Source: Streptomyces griseus subsp. griseus (GTDB lineage: Bacteria > Actinomycetota > Actinomycetes > Streptomycetales > Streptomycetaceae). Taken from it: DNA of 64,000 bases. The translations under genes were made by a program, and so were the position numbers. Under the pieces are notes generated by a model. It did no database searches, was not told the origin of the DNA, and saw only the letters and a list, made by a program, of their open reading frames with translations. Below, in pieces: positions 52,052 to 60,145 of this stretch (the first letter of the stretch is position 1; the number at the start of each line of letters is the position of its first letter). The stretch is taken from assembly GCF_003610995.1 (NCBI RefSeq), contig NZ_CP032543.1:620001-684000 (forward strand), read 5' to 3'.

Positions 52052-52065
52052 TACCCCTGGGGGTA
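52052..52065. promoter_or_regulatory. CstR/CsoR-type operator 1
   Basis: TACCCCTGGGGGTA, perfect arms TACCCC/GGGGTA with 2-nt centre, in the 84-bp gap between the rhodanese gene and the regulator. G/C-tract dyads flanked by AT are the known binding sites of CsoR/CstR-family repressors. The same format occurs twice at 54970-55018. Confidence 0.75.
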
Positions 52066-52073
52066 TGTGATGA

Positions 52074-52370
<297 letters not shown>

Positions 52371-52414
52371 TGAGGCCGACCGGAGCGCGGCGGTGATGGT
52401 GCTCACCGCTCGGC

Positions 52415-53158
52415 TCAGATGACGACGTCTATGAGCATCCAGAGCGCCACCGCCAGCAGAACGTAGGCAAAGATGCGCTGGAGGCGCTGCCCGCTGATCT
52501 TGGTGGACAGGCGTTTTCCGTCCCAGGCGCCGAGGATCGCCGCTCCGGTGAAGGGGGCGATCACCTCCCAGCGCACGGCTCCTCCAGCCCCTGTTCTGGC
52601 GGTGAGGGCGGCCAGGGAGCTGACGGTGATGACCAGGAGGCTGGTGCCCACTGCCTGCTTCATCCGCAGCCCGAGGGTGCTGACCAGGGCGGGGACGGCG
52701 AGGAACCCACCGCCGACGCCGAGGAACCCGGTGACGGCGCCGAGCCCGGCTCCGGTGGCGGCCGCTTTGGCCGGACGTATCCGCTCGGGCGGCGCCGATC
52801 CGGTGGGGCGCAGCATGCGCAGGGCGGCCAGGGCGGCGATGGCTGCGAACGCTGCGGTGAGTACGGCGGCGGGCAGGTGCCCGGAGGCGACCCCGGCGAG
52901 GAAGGCGGGCACGATGCCCGCGAGTGCGAACGGGGCGCCGGTCTTCCAGGCGACGTTGCCGTCGCGGGCGTGGGCGTACAGGGCGGTGGCGGAGGTCGCG
53001 GTGACGATGATCAGGCTGGCGGTGGTGGCCGAGGCCGGGGAGAAGCCGAGCAGGTAGATCAGGGCGGGGACGGCGAGGACGCTGCCGCCACCGCCCAGGG
53101 AGCCGAGGGCCAGTCCGATGACAGCCCCGGCGACGAGGGCGAGTATGAGGGTGCTCAC
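52415..53158 (-). CDS. TauE/SafE-family sulfite (or thiosulfate) exporter
   Basis: 247 residues, about eight helices in two repeats. Both repeats carry the Gly-rich loop (GLALGSLGGGGSVLAVPALI and GFLGVGGGFLAVPALVSTLG). Exports sulfur oxyanions produced by persulfide oxidation. GTG 53158 overlaps the TGA of the rhodanese gene (GTGA at 53155-53158), so translation is coupled. The adjacent CstR-like gene converges on it. Confidence 0.88.
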   Translation of the reverse strand: MSTLILALVAGAVIGLALGSLGGGGSVLAVPALIYLLGFSPASATTASLIIVTATSATALYAHARDGNVAWKTGAPFALAGIVPAFLAGVASGHLPAAVLTAAFAAIAALAALRMLRPTGSAPPERIRPAKAAATGAGLGAVTGFLGVGGGFLAVPALVSTLGLRMKQAVGTSLLVITVSSLAALTARTGAGGAVRWEVIAPFTGAAILGAWDGKRLSTKISGQRLQRIFAYVLLAVALWMLIDVVI

Positions 53159-53520
53159 GCTATCGAGCCGCTGTTCCCGTGCTCGTCGGCGACCGGATAC
53201 CCGGCGGCGGCCCACGCGTTCATGCCGCCCTCCACGTCCACCGCGTCCGCGCCCCGTTCGGCCAGGAGCTTCACGGCCTGCTGCGAGCGGTGCCCGCTGC
53301 GACAGATCACCACCAGCGCCCGACCCTGCGCGGTCGCGGGCAGTGCCCCACCCGTGGCCAGGCCGGTCAGCGGGGCGTGCACAGCGTTGGGGGCATGCCC
53401 GGATTTCCACTCGTCTTTCTCGCGCACGTCCAGCAGAACGGCATCGGACTGATCGCCGCCGGTGATGGCCTGCGCCTCGTCGACGGACACGCGCTTCCGG
53501 CTCTTACGGAAGAGGAACAT
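53155..53520 (-). CDS. Single-domain rhodanese
   Basis: 121 residues: AVLLDVREKDEWKSGHAPNA, active loop VVICRSGHRSQQA with catalytic Cys near residue 75, and GGMNAWAAAGYPV. Cytosolic sulfurtransferase. Last-but-one gene of the persulfide unit; coupled to the exporter gene and 59 nt downstream of the dioxygenase gene. Confidence 0.9.
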   Translation of the reverse strand: MFLFRKSRKRVSVDEAQAITGGDQSDAVLLDVREKDEWKSGHAPNAVHAPLTGLATGGALPATAQGRALVVICRSGHRSQQAVKLLAERGADAVDVEGGMNAWAAAGYPVADEHGNSGSIA

Positions 53521-53579
53521 CAGATACTCGCCTCATCTTTCGTCGCCCCCCCCTGCGGGGGCGCCGGCCTGGTGCCTGG

Positions 53580-54944
53580 TCAGCCGGTCAAGACGGTCAG
53601 CCCGGCCTTCTCGGCAGCGCCGAAGCCGTCGTCCACGGCCACCACCCGCCGTCCGGCGGCATCGAGCAGGGAGGCAGCGATGCCCGCGCGCATTCCGCCC
53701 GCGCAGTGCACCCACACCGTCCCGTCCGGCACCTCACCGATGCGTTGGTGCACCTGGTGGATCGGGATGTGCACCGAGCCGGCTATCCAGCCTTCGGCGC
53801 GCTCGGAGTCGCGGCGCACGTCCAGCACCACGACCTCGTCCATGTCCTGACCTGCCAGCTCGGCGAAGGTGGCGCGAGCGAACGAGGCAGGGCGCTCCCC
53901 TCCTCGCAGCCATTGCGCCGGGCCACCGGTCGCGGCGGAGGCCGGCCGGTCGATGCCGACGCGGACCAGCTCCCGCTGGGCCGCCGCCAGCTGCTCGGCA
54001 CTCTCGGCGAGCAGGGTGACCGGCTTGCCCCACGGAATCATCCAGGCCAGATACGTCGCGAGCTTGCCGCCCAGCTCGAAGTTGAACGAGCCCGCTACAT
54101 GCCCCTCGGCGAAGGCGATCCGGCTGCGAAGGTCCACGACCCACTCCCCGGCCGCGAGCCGGGTAGCGATCTCCTGAGGATCGGCGACCGCAGGCGGAGT
54201 CATGTCGACCGGGTCGGGCCCGCCCGCGTTGGCCGGGCCCATGTGCGCGTAGTAGGCGGGCACGTCCTCCAGGCCGGCGAGCAGGTCGGCGACGAATGTG
54301 TCCACGTCCACCGTCAGGGCCGCGTTCGCCGCCTTCTCCTTGCCGATCGTCGTGCTGTCGCCGTCGGCCTGCGCGGAGGAACAGAAGCTGCCGAACCCGT
54401 GGGTGGGCAGCACGGCCGTCTCGTCGGGCAGCGCTTCGGCCAGGCGGTGCGCCGAGGCGTGCTGGGCCCGCGCCAACTCCTCGGTCAGGCGGGGTTCGAC
54501 GAGATCGGGACGACCGACCGTACCGATCAGCAGGGATCCACCGGTGAACGCAACCACCGGCCGGCCCGCCTCCCGCAGCACGTACGCGGTGTGGTGCGGA
54601 GTGTGTCCGGGAGTCGCAATCGCCGCCAGGTCCAGGCCGGCGGTGCTGTCGATGTCGACCGCGTCCCCGTCGTGCACGGGAGTGCGGGCGAAGGAGACGT
54701 GCGCACCGGCGGGCACCAGGTAGACGGCGCCCGTGATCCGGGCCAGCTCCAGTCCGCCGGTGACGTAGTCGTTGTGGATATGGGTCTCCACCACGTGCGA
54801 GATACGGACCCCGCGCCGGGCGGCCGCTGCCAGCACCTGATCGATGTCCCGGGGCGGATCGACGGCCACCGCGGCCGCCGGGCCGCCGACGAGATAGCTG
54901 CGGTTGCCCAGACCCTTCAGCTCGATCACGTCCACGAAAAACAC
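53580..54944 (-). CDS. cstB: Persulfide dioxygenase-rhodanese fusion (CstB/ETHE1-like)
   Basis: 454 residues. N-terminal metallo-beta-lactamase with VVETHIHNDYVTGG, ATPGHTPHHTAY and LPTHGFGSFC (iron ligands), a middle rhodanese-like domain without a catalytic Cys (VVDLRSRIAFAEGHVAGSFN), and a C-terminal active rhodanese (WVHCAGGMRAG). This three-part order is that of CstB, which oxidises persulfides and releases thiosulfate or sulfite. GTG 54944 has AAGGAG 7-8 nt upstream; no ATG fits. Divergent from the DUF302 gene across two CstR-type operators. Confidence 0.9.
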   Translation of the reverse strand: MFFVDVIELKGLGNRSYLVGGPAAAVAVDPPRDIDQVLAAAARRGVRISHVVETHIHNDYVTGGLELARITGAVYLVPAGAHVSFARTPVHDGDAVDIDSTAGLDLAAIATPGHTPHHTAYVLREAGRPVVAFTGGSLLIGTVGRPDLVEPRLTEELARAQHASAHRLAEALPDETAVLPTHGFGSFCSSAQADGDSTTIGKEKAANAALTVDVDTFVADLLAGLEDVPAYYAHMGPANAGGPDPVDMTPPAVADPQEIATRLAAGEWVVDLRSRIAFAEGHVAGSFNFELGGKLATYLAWMIPWGKPVTLLAESAEQLAAAQRELVRVGIDRPASAATGGPAQWLRGGERPASFARATFAELAGQDMDEVVVLDVRRDSERAEGWIAGSVHIPIHQVHQRIGEVPDGTVWVHCAGGMRAGIAASLLDAAGRRVVAVDDGFGAAEKAGLTVLTG

Positions 54945-54969
54945 CGCGATGCTCCTTCCGTACGAAAAT

Positions 54970-55018
54970 TACCCCCAGGGGTATGTAATCCACCGTAACA
55001 CCTTTACCCCCGGGGGTA
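54970..55018. promoter_or_regulatory. CstR/CsoR-type operators 2 and 3
   Basis: TACCCCCAGGGGTA (54970-54983) and TACCCCCGGGGGTA (55005-55018), both TACCCC-N2-GGGGTA, centres 35 bp apart. They lie between the divergent persulfide dioxygenase and DUF302 genes, so both transcripts should respond to the CstR-like repressor. Confidence 0.75.
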
Positions 55019-55104
55019 TATTTCGACTTGGGTGGCAGCAGTCATCCGTACTGCGGTCCGGCCCTGTCGCCGGCCGACCGCTCCCGCGAACATGGAGGCA
55101 GGCA

Positions 55105-55572
55105 ATGGGCTACGACCGCACCGTGAGCGTGAAGGGGTCGTTCGAGCAGGTTCAGCGCGAGGTCCGTGACGCACTGGCCGAGCAGGGCTTCGGGGTCCTG
55201 ACGGAGATCGACGTGCAGGCCACGCTGAAGGCGAAGCTCGGGCATGACATGGAGCCCTACCTGATCCTCGGCGCCTGCAACCCGCCCCTCGCACACCAGG
55301 CCCTGGAAGCCGACCGCTCGATCGGTCTGTTGCTGCCGTGCAATGTCGTCGTGCGCGCCGAGGGCGACCAGGTGGTCGTGCAGACCGTCGATCCCGACAC
55401 CATGGTCACGCTGACCGGACTCGATGCGATGGCGCCCGTGGCCCGGGAAGCCACCCTCCGGCTGGACGCCGCTCTCGCCTCCCTGAAGGGGACCGGCGCG
55501 GACTGGCGCCGAGAGACTCACGTACTAGGCAGCCGACGCCGGGGATGCACTGGCGCTTCGACAGCTGGCTGA
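55105..55572 (+). CDS. DUF302-family protein, C-terminus possibly replaced
   Basis: 155 residues. Residues 1-130 form a DUF302 domain (DRTVSVKGSFEQVQREVRDA, GHDMEPYLILGACNPPLAHQ, GLLLPCNVVVRAEGDQ). DUF302 proteins are often beside sulfur-oxidation or rhodanese genes. The last 20 residues are read through DNA that in another frame encodes a TPR-protein relic, so the native 3' end is probably lost. ATG 55105 is 87 nt after operator 3. Confidence 0.82.
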   Translation: MGYDRTVSVKGSFEQVQREVRDALAEQGFGVLTEIDVQATLKAKLGHDMEPYLILGACNPPLAHQALEADRSIGLLLPCNVVVRAEGDQVVVQTVDPDTMVTLTGLDAMAPVAREATLRLDAALASLKGTGADWRRETHVLGSRRRGCTGASTAG

Positions 55573-55760
55573 GTTGCGACTGAAGGCCGGAGATCGTGCT
55601 AGCGCCGAAACCTTGGCTCGGCAAGCTGCCGACATCGGTCTCCGTTCTCCATGGGAGCGTTTTCCGTAGTCGCGCACGACTCCAGACGTTTCTTCCGTGT
55701 GCTTTGGCCGCATGGTCTGGACCCAGATGGCACACCGTCATCAGAGACACCGGGCCTTCT
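55538..55760 (+). pseudogene. 3' relic of a TPR-repeat protein
   Basis: In one frame (from 55538) the DNA reads GDALALRQLAELRLKAGDRA then SAETLARQAADIG, a clear tetratricopeptide unit, and stops at 55667. After a frameshift it continues RVLWPHGLDPDGTPS, resembling the C-terminal LRWPxGLDPDGTP tail of Streptomyces TPR proteins. No start or upstream repeats remain. The junction with the DUF302 gene is near 55525. Confidence 0.6.
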
Positions 55761-56165
55761 TCCCCGGTGGAGCCGTACCGGCACAGGTAATGGGGCGATA
55801 CGAGATCACGATGTCGTCCCATTCGCCAGCGTACATACGTCACACTTGTCGGTATCGCCCCTCCGCATGACTGCTCCCACTGCTCCGGCGTCCAGCAGAA
55901 GACCTGCTAGAGGGGGGGGCCGGGTGTCGAACTGGTTGTGAGGCACGACCGACGGCGGCTGCACATCTGCTTCTACCGTCGGAATTAGTTCATAGACTGA
56001 GCGCCTCCAAGGGGGCTCTGACGGTTGTGCCTGGGAAGACCCGAGCACCCGCGGCATACCGGTGCGCGAGACCGGTTGGTCGGGTCGCCTCAGCACCAGG
56101 CATAGGCGCGCTCTCCCCGGATCAGAATCGCCAGCGGCGAGCCGTCGGGCAGGCGATACTGAAGC
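55761..56165. other. Gap without a recognisable gene
   Basis: About 400 bp between the TPR relic and the HEPN-like gene. Base composition is lower in GC than most of the window. No promoter or gene is identified with confidence. Confidence 0.4.
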
Positions 56166-57236
56166 GTGGCACGTATCGTCTCTACTCCCCCGCCGGTCGA
56201 CAGCGAGCAGACCCGCAGCTTCCGCACCCACGCCTCATACATCCGCGCGTTCCGTGAACTTGCGCTCGGCGACAGCAGAGCGCAAGACGCTGTCGCCAGC
56301 CTTCATGAATCTGCGGCACCAGCCCTTTTCAGGGCTGATGTGCCATCGCGTCCCTGCAACCGAGAACAAGTGCTGGCATGCCTGCGTCGCGCATGGGCGA
56401 CCGCTCGCCTGCTGGAGCACACGCACGCACTGGCCGGAGACTCCGAGATTATCCGGCTCGCCAACAGCTGGGGAGCTGTTCAGTCCTATTACGTCCTCTA
56501 CGGGGCCGCCCAGGCCCTGATCGTGGCCGAAGGTGGCGAGCGTCCGCAGATGCACGAGCCTACGAAGCGGCGCTACGTGGATCTGTGGACCACTCGCAGT
56601 CTGCAGATCGCGCCGTGGACTCTCGCGGCGACGGCTCCAGGAACCCGACTTGCTGACGCGGACGGGATCCTCGGCGGCCCCAAGCGTTCCCTAGATTTCG
56701 ATTTGCACCCGTGGGTAGCGTGGCAGGGCGAACAAGCCTGGGACATCGCAGCCAAGGCCTTGCGCTCCACCCGCCAGTTGCTTGTCGAGGACCGCCTCGC
56801 CAAGAGGCGGCGTGAAAAGCTCAATGCCAAAAAGAAGCAATGGCGCCTCAACGAGGAGACCCGGGCCGCGACGGGCCGAAAGCCCGCGCCCGAGCCGAAG
56901 AGTGTCAGGCTGACCTCGGCGGAGCGGGACACCGTAACCAGTGGCATCCGGCCTGCGACCATGGCTGACTACCTCTACCGCCTGCGGATCAAGGCCAACT
57001 ACGAAGATGTCACCGTCTTCTCCAACGGCCCCGCTTCGGACGGTGAGGCAACGGAGGTCAGCGCGGACCTAGTCGCCGTGACCTCTGCGACATTGCTTGT
57101 CCACGAGCTACGCATTGCCGCGATCATCGGCGTCGACGAACTCGTTAAGGCTATGGACTTAGTGCTCCAGCACTCCTCGGGAGAATCCTCAGGTGGCATG
57201 GCACATCGTCGTGATCTGCATGACCGGCTCTCTTGA
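56166..57236 (+). CDS. Unknown protein with a HEPN-like segment
   Basis: 356 residues from GTG 56166. Residues about 70-135 are helical and contain SWGAVQSYYVLYGAAQALIV followed by a His, resembling the SYYAxYHAA helix of HEPN domains, but the catalytic RxxxxH is not evident. Residues 205-240 are a basic, probably coiled or disordered linker (KRRREKLNAKKKQWR). GC is lower than in the neighbours, and it lies beside relics and IS elements, suggesting transfer. HEPN proteins often belong to toxin or defence systems, but no antitoxin partner is visible. Confidence 0.5.
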   Translation: MARIVSTPPPVDSEQTRSFRTHASYIRAFRELALGDSRAQDAVASLHESAAPALFRADVPSRPCNREQVLACLRRAWATARLLEHTHALAGDSEIIRLANSWGAVQSYYVLYGAAQALIVAEGGERPQMHEPTKRRYVDLWTTRSLQIAPWTLAATAPGTRLADADGILGGPKRSLDFDLHPWVAWQGEQAWDIAAKALRSTRQLLVEDRLAKRRREKLNAKKKQWRLNEETRAATGRKPAPEPKSVRLTSAERDTVTSGIRPATMADYLYRLRIKANYEDVTVFSNGPASDGEATEVSADLVAVTSATLLVHELRIAAIIGVDELVKAMDLVLQHSSGESSGGMAHRRDLHDRLS

Positions 57237-57298
57237 TCTAGGTCATGGCTCCCTATCGCCCAGCCACGACATGGTCGACGGCGACGTAGGGTGTGGGT

Positions 57299-57328
57299 AT
57301 GAGGACCCCGGCAGACCAGGCTCTGTAA
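57299..57328 (+). CDS. Putative leader peptide ORF (9 codons) of rlmA
   Basis: ATG 57299 opens a nine-codon frame, MRTPADQAL, ending at TAA 57326-57328. TAGGGTGTGGGT just upstream offers a weak ribosome site. It lies 12 nt before a 12-bp perfect hairpin and 180 nt before an rRNA methyltransferase gene. Short leader ORFs in this position control several actinobacterial ribosome-resistance genes through ribosome stalling; the assignment here is inference. Confidence 0.45.
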   Translation: MRTPADQAL

Positions 57329-57340
57329 TCACGAGGCGCT

Positions 57341-57368
57341 GAGGGCGACGCCATAGGGCGTCGCCCTC
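57341..57368 (+). terminator. Leader hairpin 1 (attenuator/terminator candidate)
   Basis: GAGGGCGACGCC (57341-57352), loop ATAG, GGCGTCGCCCTC (57357-57368): twelve uninterrupted pairs. ACGAGG at 57331-57336 is complementary to CCTCGT at 57365-57370 and could compete for the 3' arm. It may simply terminate the upstream gene, but the leader ORF before it points to attenuation. Confidence 0.55.
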
Positions 57369-57398
57369 GTAGGTGTGCCTGTTTCGTGACCCTCTCTT

Positions 57399-57424
57399 CG
57401 TCCGCTTCTTTCCCGAAGCGGACG
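57399..57424 (+). promoter_or_regulatory. Leader hairpin 2
   Basis: CGTCCGCTTC (57399-57408), loop TTTCCC, GAAGCGGACG (57415-57424): ten perfect pairs, 30 nt after hairpin 1 and 84 nt before the rlmA ATG. Confidence 0.5.
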
Positions 57425-57507
57425 CCGACCCCGTTCTTCTGCGACGGCGGTTTCCCGAGAGTGCGCGCAGGCACGGTCCCTTTTCTCCCTGCTGCCAGGA
57501 GCGCCTC

Positions 57508-58356
57508 ATGCCTGCCGTTTTTCCGCCTGCCCTCGCCCATCTTGTCGACCTGTTGCGCTGCCCGACGTGCAGTGCCGACCTCCACCCTGCTCCCGGCGCC
57601 GTGCTCTGCCCGGTGGGCCACACCTTCAACATTGCCCGCCAGGGATACGTCAGCCTCCTGACGGGCGCACGTGCGACCAGCGGGGATGACGCCGCCATGG
57701 CGCAGGCCCGAAGCCGGTTTTTAGCCTCCGGCAAGTACGCCGCGATCGGCCGGACCCTGGCCCATCTCACGGCTGCGGCCCTGCCCGAGCACGGCAAGGT
57801 CCTCGACGCCGGCTGCGGCACCGGCTACTACCTGGCCGGAGTTCTCGATCAGCTCCCCGAAGCGCGGGGCCTGGGACTGGACGCCTCGGTACGGGCGCTC
57901 CGCTCGGCCGCCCGCGCCCATGAGCGGGCCGCTGCAGCAAGCTGGGACGTCTTCCGCCCTTTCCCGCTGGTGAACCAGGCGGCCGATGTGATGCTGAACG
58001 TGTTCGCCCCCCGCAATCCGGCCGAGTTCCACCGTGTACTTCGCCGGTCCGGCCGCTTGATCGTGGTCCGCCCCACCCACCAGCACATGGCCGAGCTCCG
58101 GAGCAACGTGCCCGCGATGCTCACGATCGACCCGCACAAGGAACGGCGTCTGCACCAGGCGCTGAACCCGCTCTTCGAGGCGACCGAGACACAGCACATC
58201 GAATACACCTCCTCGCTGACCACCCAGGAAGCTGTCGACCTGGTGGGGATGACGCCCAGCGCGCGGCACCTCCATGACGATGATCTGCTTCAATCCGGCG
58301 TCCTCCCACACCGCGTCACCGTCTCAGTCCTGGTCACGGCATACCGGCCTCGGTGA
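57508..58356 (+). CDS. rlmA: 23S rRNA (guanine-N1)-methyltransferase, RlmA/TlrB family
   Basis: 282 residues. N-terminal zinc ribbon LLRCPTCSADL with CPVGHTFNIARQGYVSLL (Cys-Cys-Cys-His), the RlmA-typical stretch GDDAAMAQARSRFLASGKY, SAM motif VLDAGCGTGYYLAG near residue 93, and NVFAPRNPAEFHRVL. RlmAI modifies G745 and RlmAII/TlrB G748 of 23S rRNA; the latter contributes to tylosin-type macrolide resistance. Which base is modified cannot be told here. ATG 57508 has AGGAG 6 nt upstream; the frame is open back to 57373 but without a site. Its TGA overlaps the GTG of the first transposase. Confidence 0.88.
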   Translation: MPAVFPPALAHLVDLLRCPTCSADLHPAPGAVLCPVGHTFNIARQGYVSLLTGARATSGDDAAMAQARSRFLASGKYAAIGRTLAHLTAAALPEHGKVLDAGCGTGYYLAGVLDQLPEARGLGLDASVRALRSAARAHERAAAASWDVFRPFPLVNQAADVMLNVFAPRNPAEFHRVLRRSGRLIVVRPTHQHMAELRSNVPAMLTIDPHKERRLHQALNPLFEATETQHIEYTSSLTTQEAVDLVGMTPSARHLHDDDLLQSGVLPHRVTVSVLVTAYRPR

Positions 58357-59240
58357 GCAGGAGCAGGCGCACGCGCCTGCTGACCGACGAGCAATGGAAC
58401 CGACTGGTGCCCCACCTGCCCGACAACGCCGGGAAGGTGGGGCGCCCGTTCGCAGATCACCGTCGCATCGTGGAGGGCATCATCTACCGCTACCGCACCG
58501 GCATCCCCTGGCGGGACCTGCCCCGGGACGCGTTCGGGCCCTGGCAGACGGTATGGAAACGCCACCGGAAGTGGGCTACCGACGGGACCTGGGACAGGGT
58601 GCTGACACATCTGACCGCCTGCGCCGACGCACACGACCAGATCGACTGGACGGTCTCGGTGGACTCGACCATCATCCGCGCTCACCAGCACGCCACAAAC
58701 ACCACCCGGCCTTCCTCGGAGCCCCAGACCCTCACCCGCGGGGGTGTGGGAACATCCGGATCTGAGCCTGCGGCACACGGCATTGGCCGATCCCGTGGCG
58801 GACTGACGACCAAGATCCACCACATTGTTGACGGCCGTGGCCGCCCTCTGGCCGTCGCCATCTCAGAAGGGCAGATCCACGACGGTCAGGTCCTGCCTCC
58901 CCTGCTCGGCGACATCCGCGTACCCCGGCTCGGTCCCGGCCGACCCCGGACCACACCAGCAGCACTTCTCGGCGACAAGGCGTACTCGTCCAAGCAGATC
59001 CGTGCAGCCCTCGCAGCGCGAGGTGTCCGCGCCGTCATCCCCGAGCGCGCCGACCAGCAAGCCAACCGCAAACGAAAGGGCCACGGCGGAGGCCGCCCGC
59101 ACTCGCTGCAGTCGGAGACCTTCAAGCGCAGGAACGTCGTCGAGCGATCCTTCAACGTGCTCAAACAGTGGCGGGGCCTGGCCACGCGCTACGACAAACT
59201 CGCGATTGTCTACCGCTCAGCACCGTGCTGGCGGCAGTGA
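58353..59240 (+). CDS. IS5-family (IS427-like) transposase, C-terminus frameshifted
   Basis: 295 residues. LTDEQWNRLVPHLPDNAGKV at the N-terminus, DDE segments VDSTIIRAHQHATN, LLGDKAYSSKQIR and KRRNVVERSFNVLKQWRGL. After LAIVYRSA the frame ends in PCWRQ; another frame continues STVLAAVIVWLRS then stop, the expected tail, so one base change has shifted the last dozen codons. The GTG start overlaps the rlmA stop. The right terminus is around 59268 (TTAGGAGACATGAC); no matching left inverted repeat was found before 58353, so the element may be end-truncated. Confidence 0.85.
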   Translation: MSRSRRTRLLTDEQWNRLVPHLPDNAGKVGRPFADHRRIVEGIIYRYRTGIPWRDLPRDAFGPWQTVWKRHRKWATDGTWDRVLTHLTACADAHDQIDWTVSVDSTIIRAHQHATNTTRPSSEPQTLTRGGVGTSGSEPAAHGIGRSRGGLTTKIHHIVDGRGRPLAVAISEGQIHDGQVLPPLLGDIRVPRLGPGRPRTTPAALLGDKAYSSKQIRAALAARGVRAVIPERADQQANRKRKGHGGGRPHSLQSETFKRRNVVERSFNVLKQWRGLATRYDKLAIVYRSAPCWRQ

Positions 59241-59270
59241 TCGTCTGGTTACGCAGTTAGGAGACATGAC

Positions 59271-60145
59271 CTAAAGGTTGTTGCAGAAGGGTGGGTGTGG
59301 GCAGGCCGGGGTGGTGTTTGACCTGCCGGTTCAGCCGGTCATGGCGAGGTTGTGCATGGTGGCGACGGCTTGGACGGCGTGGTGGAGACGGTCTCCTTTC
59401 TGGCGGCAGTCGCGGAGGATCTTCCAGTTCTTCATGCGGGCGAAGGTGTGCTCGACGCGGGCTCGGACGCGCCGGTGTTCGGCGTTGTCCTCCTCCTGGC
59501 CGCGCAGGAGTGGGCGTCCGGATCTTCTGCGGTGCGGGACGATCAGTCCGGTTCCCAGGTAGGCGCCGTCGGCGATGACCGTGGTCCCGGCCGCGATGGC
59601 GGGCAGGTCCGATTCCCGCCAGGCGTGGGCGTCGGCCTTGTTCCCGGGGACGGGGCGGGCCGAGGCGATCACCAGGCGGCTGTCCGCATCGATGATGACC
59701 TGTACATTCGCCGAGAACCGGTAGTTGCGGGAGGACGCGGCGACCGTACGGGCACGGACCGGGACGAGGGTTCCGTCCACGATCCACAACCGTTCGACGT
59801 CCGCGACGGGCCGCGGCGCCGGCTCGATCGCCAGGAGCGGCCGCAGGCGCTGGATGACCCGGCAGACGGTGGCCGGGGAGACCCCGAAGAGCGGGGCGAG
59901 CTGCCGCATCGTGAGGTCGGTGCGGTAATAGACGGCCACCAGCAGGACCCGGTCCGCCAGCGGCAGGCACCACGGGCGCCCTCCACCAGGACCGTTTCCT
60001 CCCCGCTCCCGTACCGCCTTCACCAACTTCTCGAACCGGCCCATCCGCAACCCGGTGAACGTCTCCACCCACAACGGCTCAGCCCGCAACACCCCACCCA
60101 TACAAGAGGAATGCCCTATCCCAGACGTTCTGCAACAACCTTTAG
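59271..60145 (-). mobile_element. IS5-family element (IS112/ISL2-like) with terminal inverted repeats
   Basis: Ends CTAAAGGTTGTTGCAGAA (59271-59288) and its exact complement at 60128-60145. It contains one transposase gene on the minus strand. The left end abuts the terminus of the first IS, and the right end runs directly into the third element. No clear target duplication is seen, as expected if it landed among other IS ends. Confidence 0.85.
59331..60101 (-). CDS. IS5-family transposase (DDE_Tnp_4 type)
   Basis: About 256 residues from ATG 60101. HTH segment LTMRQLAPLFGVSPATVCRV, catalytic segments LWIVDGTLVPVRA and VIADGAYLGTGLIV, and the Glu region HRRVRARVEHTFARMKNWKI. The frame is open to 60152, beyond the IS end, so the first 17 codons are not used. 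It appears intact. Confidence 0.87.
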   Translation of the reverse strand: MGGVLRAEPLWVETFTGLRMGRFEKLVKAVRERGGNGPGGGRPWCLPLADRVLLVAVYYRTDLTMRQLAPLFGVSPATVCRVIQRLRPLLAIEPAPRPVADVERLWIVDGTLVPVRARTVAASSRNYRFSANVQVIIDADSRLVIASARPVPGNKADAHAWRESDLPAIAAGTTVIADGAYLGTGLIVPHRRRSGRPLLRGQEEDNAEHRRVRARVEHTFARMKNWKILRDCRQKGDRLHHAVQAVATMHNLAMTG

